Source of the DNA: an uncultured bacterium
Lineage (GTDB): Bacteria > Cyanobacteriota > Vampirovibrionia > Gastranaerophilales > Gastranaerophilaceae
Direction: 5' to 3'
DNA length: 64,000 nt
Assembly: GCA_900319365.1 (NCBI GenBank)
Contig: ONOE01000005.1
Span: 62,001 to 126,000 of the forward strand
A program made the position numbers and the translations under genes. Of this stretch, positions 51,581 through 60,258 are shown one piece after another (positions within the stretch are counted from its first letter, which is position 1; each line of letters starts with the position of its first letter). Below the pieces are notes generated by a model that worked only from the letters and a program-made list of their open reading frames with translations, was not told the DNA's origin and searched no databases.

Positions 51581-54067
51581 TTATTTTGCAACAATATTAA
51601 CAAGTTTCTTCGGAACTACAATGACTTTGACAATATTTTTGCCTGCCGTTAATTCCTTGATTTTAGGACTGTTTAGCGCATGCTGTTCCATTTCTTTTTT
51701 AGAAATATCAGCACTTACTTCAATCCTGTCTTTAACTTTGCCGTTAATTTGTACAACTAATGTCATAGAGTTAGGTTTTGCAAGGTTTTCGTCCCACTTG
51801 CACCAAGGCTGATCGTGGATTGAGCCCTCTCCGCCCAATTCATGCCATGCTTCTTCGGTCAAATAAACCGCAACAGGCGACATAAGTTTAAGCATCGTTA
51901 CAATCGCAAAGCTCAAAACATTTTTATCTTCGTCATTAAGTTCTTTCTTTTTACCCTGCCAATCATAAATTGCATTAACAAGTTCTCGATATTTTGAAAT
52001 TACGGTATTAAATTGAAATTCGTTATTGATATCATTTGTAATACCTTTAATTTGCATGTGAACCGTTCTGACCAATTCATCATTGTCTTTAGAAAGATTA
52101 GTTCCTACATTGTATTTGAGATTGATATTATCCGCATTTGTTGCAACAAGGCGCCAAACTCTGTTTAAGAATTTGTAGCAGCCCTCAACACCTGCATCGG
52201 ACCAATCAAAATCACGTGCGGGAGGTGAATCTGACAGGATAAATAATCTTGCCGTATCAGCCCCGTAGTTTTCAAATATTTCATCGGGATCTACCGTGTT
52301 GCCTTTTGATTTTGACATCTTAGAACCGTCTTTAAGAACCATACCTTGAGTTAAAAGGTTTTTAAACGGTTCATCAAAGTCTAAAAGTCCGCAATCTCTT
52401 AATGCTTTTGTGAAAAATCTTGAATAAAGCAAGTGCAAAATTGCATGCTCAATTCCGCCGACATACTGATCAACGGGCAGCCAATGGTTTACAAGGTCTT
52501 TATTAAAGCATTCTTTGTCATTGCGGGCATCAGAATATCTCAAATAATACCAGCTTGAACAAATAAATGTATCCATCGTGTCCATTTCTCTTGTTGCATG
52601 ACCGCCGCAAACAGGACAAGCAGTATCTTTAAATGTCGGAGATGTAGTTATGGGGGACTTACCGACAACCGAGAAATCAACGTCTTTGGGCAATAATACG
52701 GGGAGTTGATCTTCGGGTACGGGTTGTATTCCGCATTTGTCGCAATAAACAACGGGAATGGGAGCGCCCCAGTATCTTTGGCGTGAAATTAACCAGTCCC
52801 TTAATCTGTATTGAGTTTTAAATTCGCCAAAGCCCTCATCAACCGCTTTTTGAGTAATTGCTTTTTTAGCTTCGGTATTTTTCATTCCGTTAAATTCGCC
52901 CGAATTAACCAGAACACCTTCTTCCGTATATGCTTCATTTTCGCAATCTGACGGATTTTCAGGATTTTGGATAACGACTTTCATCGGAAGATTATATTTT
53001 TTAGCAAATGCAAAATCTCTTGTGTCGTGAGTCGGAACAGCCATTACAGCACCGGTTCCGTATTCGGCAAGCGCATAATCTGCCGTCCATAGAGGGAAAA
53101 TTTCTCCCGTGAACGGGTTTTTGCAATGCGTACCTAAAGGAACACCCGTTTTAACTCTTTCGGTTGATAATCTTTCGATTTCAGACATTTTGCGAGCATT
53201 TGCTCTGTATTCTTCAACGGCCTTTTTATTTTCGGGCGTTGTTAAATCCTCAATGTCTTTGTATTCGGGAGCTACAACAAGATATGTAATACCATGAACC
53301 GTATCGGGTCTTGTTGTATAAACGGGAACTTCTTTAACTTTGCCTGACGGGCTGTCGACTACGGGGAATCTGAAAATTGCACCCTCTGATTTGCCAATCC
53401 AGTTAGCCTGCATGGTTTTAACGTTATCGCCCCAACCTGTCAAAAGGTCTAAATCTTTTAATAATTCATCGGCATAAGCCGTGATTTTGATAAACCATTG
53501 AGATAAATATTTTTTCTCAACTTCGTGATCGCATCTCCAGCATTTGCCGTCAATTACCTGCTCGTTTGCAAGTACGGTTCCGCAATCGGGGCACCAGTTT
53601 ACGGCAGCCTTTTTCTTATAAACAAGTCCTTTTTTATATAATTGCAGGAACAACCATTGAGTCCATTTGTAATATTCGGGCTTGCAGGTTGTAACTTCTC
53701 TATCCCAGTCATAAGAAAGTCCGAGTCTTTTCAACTGTTCTTTCATATATGCGATATTTTCATCAGTCCAAGTTTCGGGGTCAACACCGTGTTTCATTGC
53801 CGCATTTTCGGCAGGCAGCCCGAAACTGTCCCATCCTATCGGATGCAAAACATTGTATCCGTTTGCTTTTTTAAATCTCGCAATAACATCTGTTATCGTA
53901 TAATTTCTGACATGCCCCATGTGTAATTTCCCTGACGGATACGGGAACATAGACAGCGCATAATATTTAGGTTTATCCGATTTGTCGGGAGTTTTGAAAA
54001 CTTTATTTTCATCCCAAAACTTTTTCCATTTCTTTTCGGTTTCCTGCGGATAATAACTCTGTTTCAT
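51581..54067 (-). CDS. leuS: Leucyl-tRNA synthetase
   Basis: The 828-residue class Ia enzyme has the HIGH-type motif FPYPSGKLHMGHVRNYTI (about 41-58), a zinc/editing region with CPDCG and TTRPDTVHGITYLVVAP (editing site), the KMSKS motif KMSKSKGNTVDP (about 583-594), and a C-terminal anticodon-binding domain. It charges tRNA(Leu). There are four Cys pairs, including CPVCG. Length is normal for bacterial LeuS. It may be read from the upstream unit (68-base gap to 54136). Confidence 0.96.
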   Translation of the reverse strand: MKQSYYPQETEKKWKKFWDENKVFKTPDKSDKPKYYALSMFPYPSGKLHMGHVRNYTITDVIARFKKANGYNVLHPIGWDSFGLPAENAAMKHGVDPETWTDENIAYMKEQLKRLGLSYDWDREVTTCKPEYYKWTQWLFLQLYKKGLVYKKKAAVNWCPDCGTVLANEQVIDGKCWRCDHEVEKKYLSQWFIKITAYADELLKDLDLLTGWGDNVKTMQANWIGKSEGAIFRFPVVDSPSGKVKEVPVYTTRPDTVHGITYLVVAPEYKDIEDLTTPENKKAVEEYRANARKMSEIERLSTERVKTGVPLGTHCKNPFTGEIFPLWTADYALAEYGTGAVMAVPTHDTRDFAFAKKYNLPMKVVIQNPENPSDCENEAYTEEGVLVNSGEFNGMKNTEAKKAITQKAVDEGFGEFKTQYRLRDWLISRQRYWGAPIPVVYCDKCGIQPVPEDQLPVLLPKDVDFSVVGKSPITTSPTFKDTACPVCGGHATREMDTMDTFICSSWYYLRYSDARNDKECFNKDLVNHWLPVDQYVGGIEHAILHLLYSRFFTKALRDCGLLDFDEPFKNLLTQGMVLKDGSKMSKSKGNTVDPDEIFENYGADTARLFILSDSPPARDFDWSDAGVEGCYKFLNRVWRLVATNADNINLKYNVGTNLSKDNDELVRTVHMQIKGITNDINNEFQFNTVISKYRELVNAIYDWQGKKKELNDEDKNVLSFAIVTMLKLMSPVAVYLTEEAWHELGGEGSIHDQPWCKWDENLAKPNSMTLVVQINGKVKDRIEVSADISKKEMEQHALNSPKIKELTAGKNIVKVIVVPKKLVNIVAK

Positions 54068-54135
54068 ATTTTACTCTCCATTTATCCTTGTGCATTCAGT
54101 ATACCATAAAAATACCGCTTAAAATCCTGATAAAT

Positions 54136-55608
54136 TTATTTTTCTAAAAGGGTTTTTAATTCTTTTTCAACACTATCAAATACGCTTTTCCAATCCCCGT
54201 TTGTCGGCTGCCTGAAAAGTTTTACGCTGTCGTACCAGTCGCATTTTGACAAATCATTGTGCCAACGCCAATTGTAAACATGTGGCAGCAAAACCCAGCA
54301 GGGTTTGCACATTGCGCCCGCAAGATGAACCAAAGACGTATCGTTGCAGATTACTAAATCCAGATTTTCCAGCGCTCCTGACGTATAAGAAAAATCCTTA
54401 AATGTCGGCGCTAAATCAATGACATTATATTTTCCTTTAATCTTTTCAAACTCTTGAGAGCCCTCAAAAGTCTGACACGAATAAAATTGAGTTCCGTCAA
54501 GTTCAAATAATCTGAAGAAATCTTCGACCTTTAAAATTCGTTCTTTGTCATAATACGAATTTCCCTGCCATTTTATTCCGATTTTGAATTTGTCGTTATT
54601 GAAATAATTTTCTTTATAGAATTTTACTTTCTGCGGGTTTGGTTTCAAATACCCGTCATCATGGTGAATAAACATATCATCACCCGTTTTGCCAAGAACG
54701 TAAGGCAGGCTCAAAAACGGCAAATGATAGTCAAAATACATTTCTTTTTCGTTTTCATAAAGCCCCATAAATTCAGCACCGTACGAATTTTCCTCAAAAA
54801 GCGGTTTCAATTCCTTTTGGGGCTTAAAAATAACTTTTTTGCATTTTGAAGTTAATTCTTCCATATAGCGGTAAAACATCAAAACGTCCCCAAATCCTGC
54901 CTCATAATAGGTATAAAGAATTTTATCAGAAAGATCCTCTTTGCCCGTATAAATCGGTTTTTCTTTCATAAGATGAGGGTATGTTTTTTCTTGAGATAAA
55001 ATGGCACTTTGCTTGCAAAGCCTTTGCTCAAAGCATCTTAAACCATCTTTATAATTTTTGCATTGCATATATGCAAGCCCGAGAAAATAAGTTGTTTCCC
55101 AATCATCAGGCTTGTATTCAAGAACTTTTTTAAAACATTTAATAGCTCCCTGCGGGTCATTATCATTAAAATAAAGATACGCAAGGTTAAAATATGCTTC
55201 TGTTTTTTCGGGGGCTAACTTTATGGCTTTCAAGTAGGTTTCTTTAGCCTGCTCCATTTGGGAATTGTTTTTATATGACATTGCAAGATGAAAAATATCA
55301 TCATAATTATTCGGGTTGTATTTTACAAGAATTTCATAAATTTCGACGGCTTTTTCAAAGTCGCCTTTTTCAAAATACATTCTGCCGATATTTTCAATAT
55401 AGTAATTTGACGGCTTTATGGAAATAGCCTTTTGCAAACAGGTTAAAGCTTTGTCAAACTGTTTTGCCTGAGTATACAAAACACCGAGCAAATCCCAAAC
55501 CTCATGATTTTGCGGTTCCTCTTTTAAAATTTGTTCATACAAATCTCTTGCAGCAGTCAATTTCCCGCTCTTATGATTTGCAAACGCTTCATCAAATATT
55601 TTGTTCAT
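54136..55608 (-). CDS. TPR protein with GT9/GT41-like glycosyltransferase domain
   Basis: The 490-residue protein has about five or six TPR units in the first 200 residues (e.g. HEVWDLLGVLYTQAKQFDKA, DIFHLAMSYKNNSQMEQAKE). A glycosyltransferase-like region follows (about 230-490), with DLVICNDTSLVHLAGAMCKP, close to the donor-binding D-T/S-x-x-x-H-x-A-x-A motif of heptosyltransferase-like families. This architecture is common in protein O-glycosylation. Donor and acceptor are unknown. The ATG overlaps the stop of the upstream permease by one base (TAATG). Confidence 0.8.
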   Translation of the reverse strand: MNKIFDEAFANHKSGKLTAARDLYEQILKEEPQNHEVWDLLGVLYTQAKQFDKALTCLQKAISIKPSNYYIENIGRMYFEKGDFEKAVEIYEILVKYNPNNYDDIFHLAMSYKNNSQMEQAKETYLKAIKLAPEKTEAYFNLAYLYFNDNDPQGAIKCFKKVLEYKPDDWETTYFLGLAYMQCKNYKDGLRCFEQRLCKQSAILSQEKTYPHLMKEKPIYTGKEDLSDKILYTYYEAGFGDVLMFYRYMEELTSKCKKVIFKPQKELKPLFEENSYGAEFMGLYENEKEMYFDYHLPFLSLPYVLGKTGDDMFIHHDDGYLKPNPQKVKFYKENYFNNDKFKIGIKWQGNSYYDKERILKVEDFFRLFELDGTQFYSCQTFEGSQEFEKIKGKYNVIDLAPTFKDFSYTSGALENLDLVICNDTSLVHLAGAMCKPCWVLLPHVYNWRWHNDLSKCDWYDSVKLFRQPTNGDWKSVFDSVEKELKTLLEK

Positions 55609-56606
55609 TAAATTTTAACCCCGATTGCTGCGAAAAGGTCATTTATGTGGAATACATTATACTGGAAGAACAACCCGAGTAGCGTACCGACCAAAATCAA
55701 TATGCCGATAATTATTGCCGTATCTTTTCTATCTCTGTTTTTGCGCAGCAATACAAGAATACCCAGTCCGCCTGAAGTACAAAGACCTGCAAGCAATGAC
55801 CCGAAGCTTATAGTATTTTTGATATAAAGCATTGTAAGCATTACAGATATTGCGCAATTGGGAATTAACCCCACAAGCGATACCAAAAACGGCTGCAAGG
55901 GAGAATTTATTAAACAATATTTTGCAAGAGCTTCTTCTGAGCCCGTTCTTGACAAAATGTATGCCAAAACAACAGATATTATAAAGATAAATACAAAAAT
56001 ATTTAAAGTGTGTTTCAAAGGATGTATCCAAAAATCTTTTGAATGCGCCGCACCTGCAAGATGGTGATGGCAGCAGCCGACTTCATCGGCATCAACCTCA
56101 AGATTTTCAAGATTTTCATGTTCAATCGGAGGTTCTTTTGCATGATAAGTTACGACAGCATCTACCAAATACCCCACAGCAATTGCAACAAGCACTTTTA
56201 TAAATATTACGGGAATTATTACCCCCGCTTTATGCGGATAGGAAATCAATACGGGAATCGCTTCATCTGACGTTGCCAAATATACTGCAATAATCGTACC
56301 TCTGCTTAACAATCTTCTTGTATAAACCGTCGTTGCAATAACCGAAAATCCGCATTGCGGAATTGATGCGAACAAACTGCCGAATAACGGCCCGACCTTT
56401 TTTATAAAAAATAAGAACAGATGTCTTTTTTTTGTGTAATACTGTTCGATTATTTCAATAAGTAAGAAGATTAAAAATAACAGCGGAACAAGTCCGATAC
56501 TGTCAATCAATGCATCTTTTAAAAAATCGGGTAAAAAGCCTATAGGCTCAATTAATTCTTCCGGCAAGTTCCAAATATATTTCAGTATTGTGATTATATG
56601 TTCCAT
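55608..56606 (-). CDS. ArsP_2-like heavy-metal exporter family permease
   Basis: The 332-residue protein has about nine or ten membrane helices in two related halves: SIPQCGFSVIATTVYTRRLL and GLIPNCAISVMLTMLYIKNT, each with P-x-C-x-x-S-V. A cytosolic loop between them carries VGCCHHHLAGAAH, a plausible metal site. This matches the putative 10TM heavy-metal exporter (ArsP_2) family annotated as arsenic or manganese transporters; the ion is not known. AATGAGGAATT is the ribosome site, and it follows the STAND-type gene by 11 bases. Confidence 0.78.
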   Translation of the reverse strand: MEHIITILKYIWNLPEELIEPIGFLPDFLKDALIDSIGLVPLLFLIFLLIEIIEQYYTKKRHLFLFFIKKVGPLFGSLFASIPQCGFSVIATTVYTRRLLSRGTIIAVYLATSDEAIPVLISYPHKAGVIIPVIFIKVLVAIAVGYLVDAVVTYHAKEPPIEHENLENLEVDADEVGCCHHHLAGAAHSKDFWIHPLKHTLNIFVFIFIISVVLAYILSRTGSEEALAKYCLINSPLQPFLVSLVGLIPNCAISVMLTMLYIKNTISFGSLLAGLCTSGGLGILVLLRKNRDRKDTAIIIGILILVGTLLGLFFQYNVFHINDLFAAIGVKI

Positions 56607-56617
56607 AATTCCTCATT

Positions 56618-59593
56618 TTACAAATTAAATCCGTTTTTCAAACAGTATTCGTTAAGCATTTCTTTTTGCTGAACAACAGCATTTTTTACGTAAGCGTTTT
56701 GAGTTTCTTTTACTGTTAATTCCATTGCTTTTTCATACATTGACGATGCCCCACGTAAATATTCTATTTTATCCTGATTTACGTAAGTACCGATTTCATA
56801 ATAATATTTGCCGTAAGTCAAATATATTCTTGCAAGTAAATCATACGTCTTGAAATGTTTTGCAAGCTTCAATGCTTCTTCCAAATTCATTTTAGCGGAC
56901 GTATAATCAGCAATATTCATATATGCAGCAGATAAAACCATTCTCAAATTAACAGCAAAAAAATAATTATCTATTGCAGGGTTCATTGAGATTTCAAGAG
57001 CCTGAGTCGCAACATCAATTGCACCTTTTGAATTATCGGTAACAATGGTTGCTTCTGCAATCAGATACCACGAAAGCAAGGCACCGAGTGCCATTTTTTC
57101 TTTTGCAAAATACGTTACCTGCTCATCATAAATTTCAAGTGCATGCTGAGCCTTGTTTTCATCTTTCAACAATTTGCCCAAAAGGGTTTTCAAGATATTT
57201 TTGGTAAAATTGTCCCCCGTATTGTTTGCAAAAGTAACCGCATCAAAAAGATTTTCTCTTAAATCCGTATAATCTTTTGTTACAAACTTGTTGATGATAT
57301 ATACAAGATTCATTCTTGAAACCGTATTATCGTCCATATACTCGTTTTTATAGCGTTCGTTTACCTCAAGTAAAATTTTGTTTGAAGTATTGATATCGCC
57401 TTTTACCGTATTTGCGTAAGCCTGAACAATTTTTGCTTTTGCAAAAAGCAGTTTATCATTAATTTTATGCTTTTGAATTATGGTAAATAAATTATTTAAT
57501 ACCTCAAAAGCTCTGTCATTACCTTGAATTGCAAGTGCTTTTGCAAGTATAAGATATACATTCAACCACGTATCAAATAACAGCCCCAGAGGGAACAATT
57601 TGCTCAATCTCGGTCTTTCGAGATATTTGTTTAATACGGGCAAAACATCATGATCTATTAAATTTATAACCTCGCCGCAATTTCCGATATCAAGAAGCGA
57701 CGGGAGTTTTGAGCCGATAATCATGGCTCTTTCAAGTTCTGCGCCCGTGCTGATTTTTTTCAATACATTATCCGCACACTCAACATTCCCGAAATAATTT
57801 CCCGTTTTGCTGCAACATTTTGCAAGATACCCCAGAAGCTCAATTTCTTTTACTTCATCATTACTTTTTCTTGCATTTGAAATTGCATCGGGCAAAAATT
57901 CCACAGCTTCTTCAGGATCATATTCTGTTAAGAGTTTGCCCAGTTTTTCGCTTATACTGTATCTTATATTCAAAGTTTCCGATTCGTTAAACTCATTTAA
58001 CAGCGCAAGACATTGTTTTTGAGCAATTACATAAAGATTAATATCGCCTATATATGCGGCAAGCCTTGTCGTTTTTGTCCAGATATCAAACGCCATTCTG
58101 TTTTCTTTGAGATTGTGCGCAATCATTGCCATTGTAGCGTTTGTATTGAGGTTGAATATACTTATTGATTTGATGATTTTGATATTTAAATCTTCAAAAT
58201 CCGAATCATGCGTAATACCTTTGAGAATGGTTTCCCATAACAAAAGATTGTTAAATTCGTAATGAACTTCATCATAAGGGTGAATAAAATCAGACATTTC
58301 AAGATAATGAAGAATGTCATTAAATTCTTTTTCTTCAAATCCGAAAATTTCTCTTATTAAAGTCTTATTTATTTTATCTCCGAGAATTGCGGCACCGCAT
58401 AAAACTTTATAAGCAATTTTGTTGCTTTTTTTTAAAGTTTGAAGCCTGATTTTTATTAAATCTTCAAAAGTTTCGGGGAGTACAAACGCCTTGTCATTTA
58501 TCTGGCAGTCAAAAACATAACTGTACGCCTGCTGAATGTATGCAAGATTGCAATCAGATTTTGAAATGATTACTTCTTTTTCTTTTTCCGATACGCAATT
58601 TTGTAAATCCTGCCTGAATTTCAGGTTTCCAAACTCTTGCGGCGTTATGGGGCGTAAATTTATATCGGTAAACTCTTTTAAATTGCGATTATCGATTCCG
58701 AGCAAACCGCTTATGGGTTTCGGATTATTATAAACCGCAATAAACTTAATATTTTTGCGAATTTTGTCATTGTTTAACAAATTAGTTATAAACTCTGCAC
58801 TAAATCCGTCTATAAAATCAAAATTATCTATTATGATTAAAAATCTGCCCGTTGATGCAAAAGCCGAAAAGATTTTGTGCAACAGAGCAAAAGTTCTTTT
58901 CTTATTTATAATTATATCTTCATAATTTCCGTCATTGAAATTATATATAAAATTGATAAAATCCTGTACTTCCGACGGATTTAAGAACTTAAACTCTTTT
59001 GTAAAAAATTCGGTTGCATTTTTTATAAGTTCTTTATTTTTAATACTGAACACGGGCAATGCAAAAAGATTTAGCATCATATCCTGAATAACTCCGCCCG
59101 GAGTTAACTGGGTAAGTTGGGTGCATTTGCCTATGCATGGCTGCATTCCGTTTTGAACGGCATGGGATATTCCGTTTTTCAGGACGGTAGTTTTACCGCA
59201 GCCTTTTTCTCCCGTTACGGAAATTATTTTTTTATCTTTATCGGATAATGCAGATTTTAAAAGCTCTACACCCTCCCAAACCGAATGGTATTCGGGATTG
59301 TATTCAAGCGGATTGTTTGTTTTTTGCTTTTTCTTTTCCTTTTCCTTTTTATCTTTTTTTTCGGGAACTCCGAAACTTGAACCGCATTTTCTGCATTTGA
59401 CGGCACTCGGATAATTTATTCCCGAGCATTTCGGACAAACTTTGAGCAAATCATGTCCGCATTTAGAACATTTTAAATTCGTCAAAGGATTTATCGTATT
59501 GCAATAGCTGCATAATAAACCTGTTCTTGTTTTGCAGTACGGACATTTAATTGAGTTATCTGCTATATTTTTTTTACATACCGGACATTTCAT
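56618..59593 (-). CDS. Zinc-ribbon STAND-type ATPase with TPR repeats
   Basis: The 991-residue protein begins with three zinc ribbons (Cys 3/6-17/20, 28/31-42/45, 53/56-67/70), then a Lys/Glu linker (77-92). An ATPase core follows, with P-loop GEKGCGKT (128-135) and Walker B FLIIIDNFD (251-259). A winged-helix-like part (~380-450) and ~500 residues of TPR-like helices complete it. This is the STAND layout: a ligand-gated switch that often activates transcription or assembly. It lies 12 bases behind the sigma-like gene and shares a transcript with it. It is the intact paralogue of the protein at 7765, but lacks the cyclase-like part. Confidence 0.82.
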   Translation of the reverse strand: MKCPVCKKNIADNSIKCPYCKTRTGLLCSYCNTINPLTNLKCSKCGHDLLKVCPKCSGINYPSAVKCRKCGSSFGVPEKKDKKEKEKKKQKTNNPLEYNPEYHSVWEGVELLKSALSDKDKKIISVTGEKGCGKTTVLKNGISHAVQNGMQPCIGKCTQLTQLTPGGVIQDMMLNLFALPVFSIKNKELIKNATEFFTKEFKFLNPSEVQDFINFIYNFNDGNYEDIIINKKRTFALLHKIFSAFASTGRFLIIIDNFDFIDGFSAEFITNLLNNDKIRKNIKFIAVYNNPKPISGLLGIDNRNLKEFTDINLRPITPQEFGNLKFRQDLQNCVSEKEKEVIISKSDCNLAYIQQAYSYVFDCQINDKAFVLPETFEDLIKIRLQTLKKSNKIAYKVLCGAAILGDKINKTLIREIFGFEEKEFNDILHYLEMSDFIHPYDEVHYEFNNLLLWETILKGITHDSDFEDLNIKIIKSISIFNLNTNATMAMIAHNLKENRMAFDIWTKTTRLAAYIGDINLYVIAQKQCLALLNEFNESETLNIRYSISEKLGKLLTEYDPEEAVEFLPDAISNARKSNDEVKEIELLGYLAKCCSKTGNYFGNVECADNVLKKISTGAELERAMIIGSKLPSLLDIGNCGEVINLIDHDVLPVLNKYLERPRLSKLFPLGLLFDTWLNVYLILAKALAIQGNDRAFEVLNNLFTIIQKHKINDKLLFAKAKIVQAYANTVKGDINTSNKILLEVNERYKNEYMDDNTVSRMNLVYIINKFVTKDYTDLRENLFDAVTFANNTGDNFTKNILKTLLGKLLKDENKAQHALEIYDEQVTYFAKEKMALGALLSWYLIAEATIVTDNSKGAIDVATQALEISMNPAIDNYFFAVNLRMVLSAAYMNIADYTSAKMNLEEALKLAKHFKTYDLLARIYLTYGKYYYEIGTYVNQDKIEYLRGASSMYEKAMELTVKETQNAYVKNAVVQQKEMLNEYCLKNGFNL

Positions 59594-59605
59594 AATACTT
59601 GCAAC

Positions 59606-60223
59606 TTATTGTTCATCAAGAACACTTTTAACTTTATCTATAAGCCCATATAATCTTTTTGAAACCTCAGATTGAGAAATTCCGAGTTCGGATGCTATTT
59701 CTTTCTGAGTCATACCTCTGTCATACCTTAATAAAAAGATTTCCATATATTTTTCATCAGGTTCGTTTAAGTTTATTTCCTGAATGGTATCGGCAACGAA
59801 ATCAAGAATTTCATGCTGAATGGCATTTTCTTCGGGATTCATCGGCACATTTATGCAACCGTAATCGACATTATATGAACCGTAATCAACAGTTTCGATA
59901 TTATCAAACGCCGCAACGGGAGCTTCCGTTATCGGTTCGGGAGCTCTGACGGTTTCAAGCGGAACTTCGTTTGTTGTCATATAGCCCGTTTTTACTCTGC
60001 GCAAACGCCCGGAATCTTTTAAAACGTTTATAATAGAAGTTGTTACGATTTTTCTTAAATATGCCGTAAGGGTAGTTTCGTTATCAATAGCGTTTATGAT
60101 TGCAACAGAACGATGACAAGCTTCATTTAAAAAGTCCTCGTATAAATCTTCATTGCCTTGATATTTACGATCATTTTTAACAAGCTTTGATATTAAATCT
60201 ATTTTGTCCTGCGTTATTTCCAC
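59606..60223 (-). CDS. Sigma-70-like regulator with HTH
   Basis: I place the start at GTG 60223, because AAGGGA lies seven bases upstream; TTG 60229 is too close to that site. The ~205-residue protein has a region-2-like segment (LYEDFLNEACHRSVAIINAI, TTLTAYLRKIVTTSIINVLK) and a C-terminal region-4-type helix-turn-helix, RGMTQKEIASELGISQSEVS (about 165-184). An acidic middle separates them. It could be an ECF-type sigma factor or a sigma-like regulator. In cyanobacteria sigma-like genes often lie near DUF1822 genes, as here. Confidence 0.78.
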   Translation of the reverse strand: MEITQDKIDLISKLVKNDRKYQGNEDLYEDFLNEACHRSVAIINAIDNETTLTAYLRKIVTTSIINVLKDSGRLRRVKTGYMTTNEVPLETVRAPEPITEAPVAAFDNIETVDYGSYNVDYGCINVPMNPEENAIQHEILDFVADTIQEINLNEPDEKYMEIFLLRYDRGMTQKEIASELGISQSEVSKRLYGLIDKVKSVLDEQ

Positions 60224-60246
60224 AAACAATCCCTTCGTTTAAGGAA

Positions 60247-60252
60247 ATTATA
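60247..60252 (-). promoter_or_regulatory. Extended -10 promoter of the sigma-like gene
   Basis: On the minus strand TGC-TATAAT is an extended -10 element 24 bases before the GTG start. A weak TTAAAA lies 17 bases further up. It sits between the 973-residue gene and the sigma-like gene, so the latter can be transcribed independently. Confidence 0.55.
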
Positions 60253-60258
60253 GCATAT

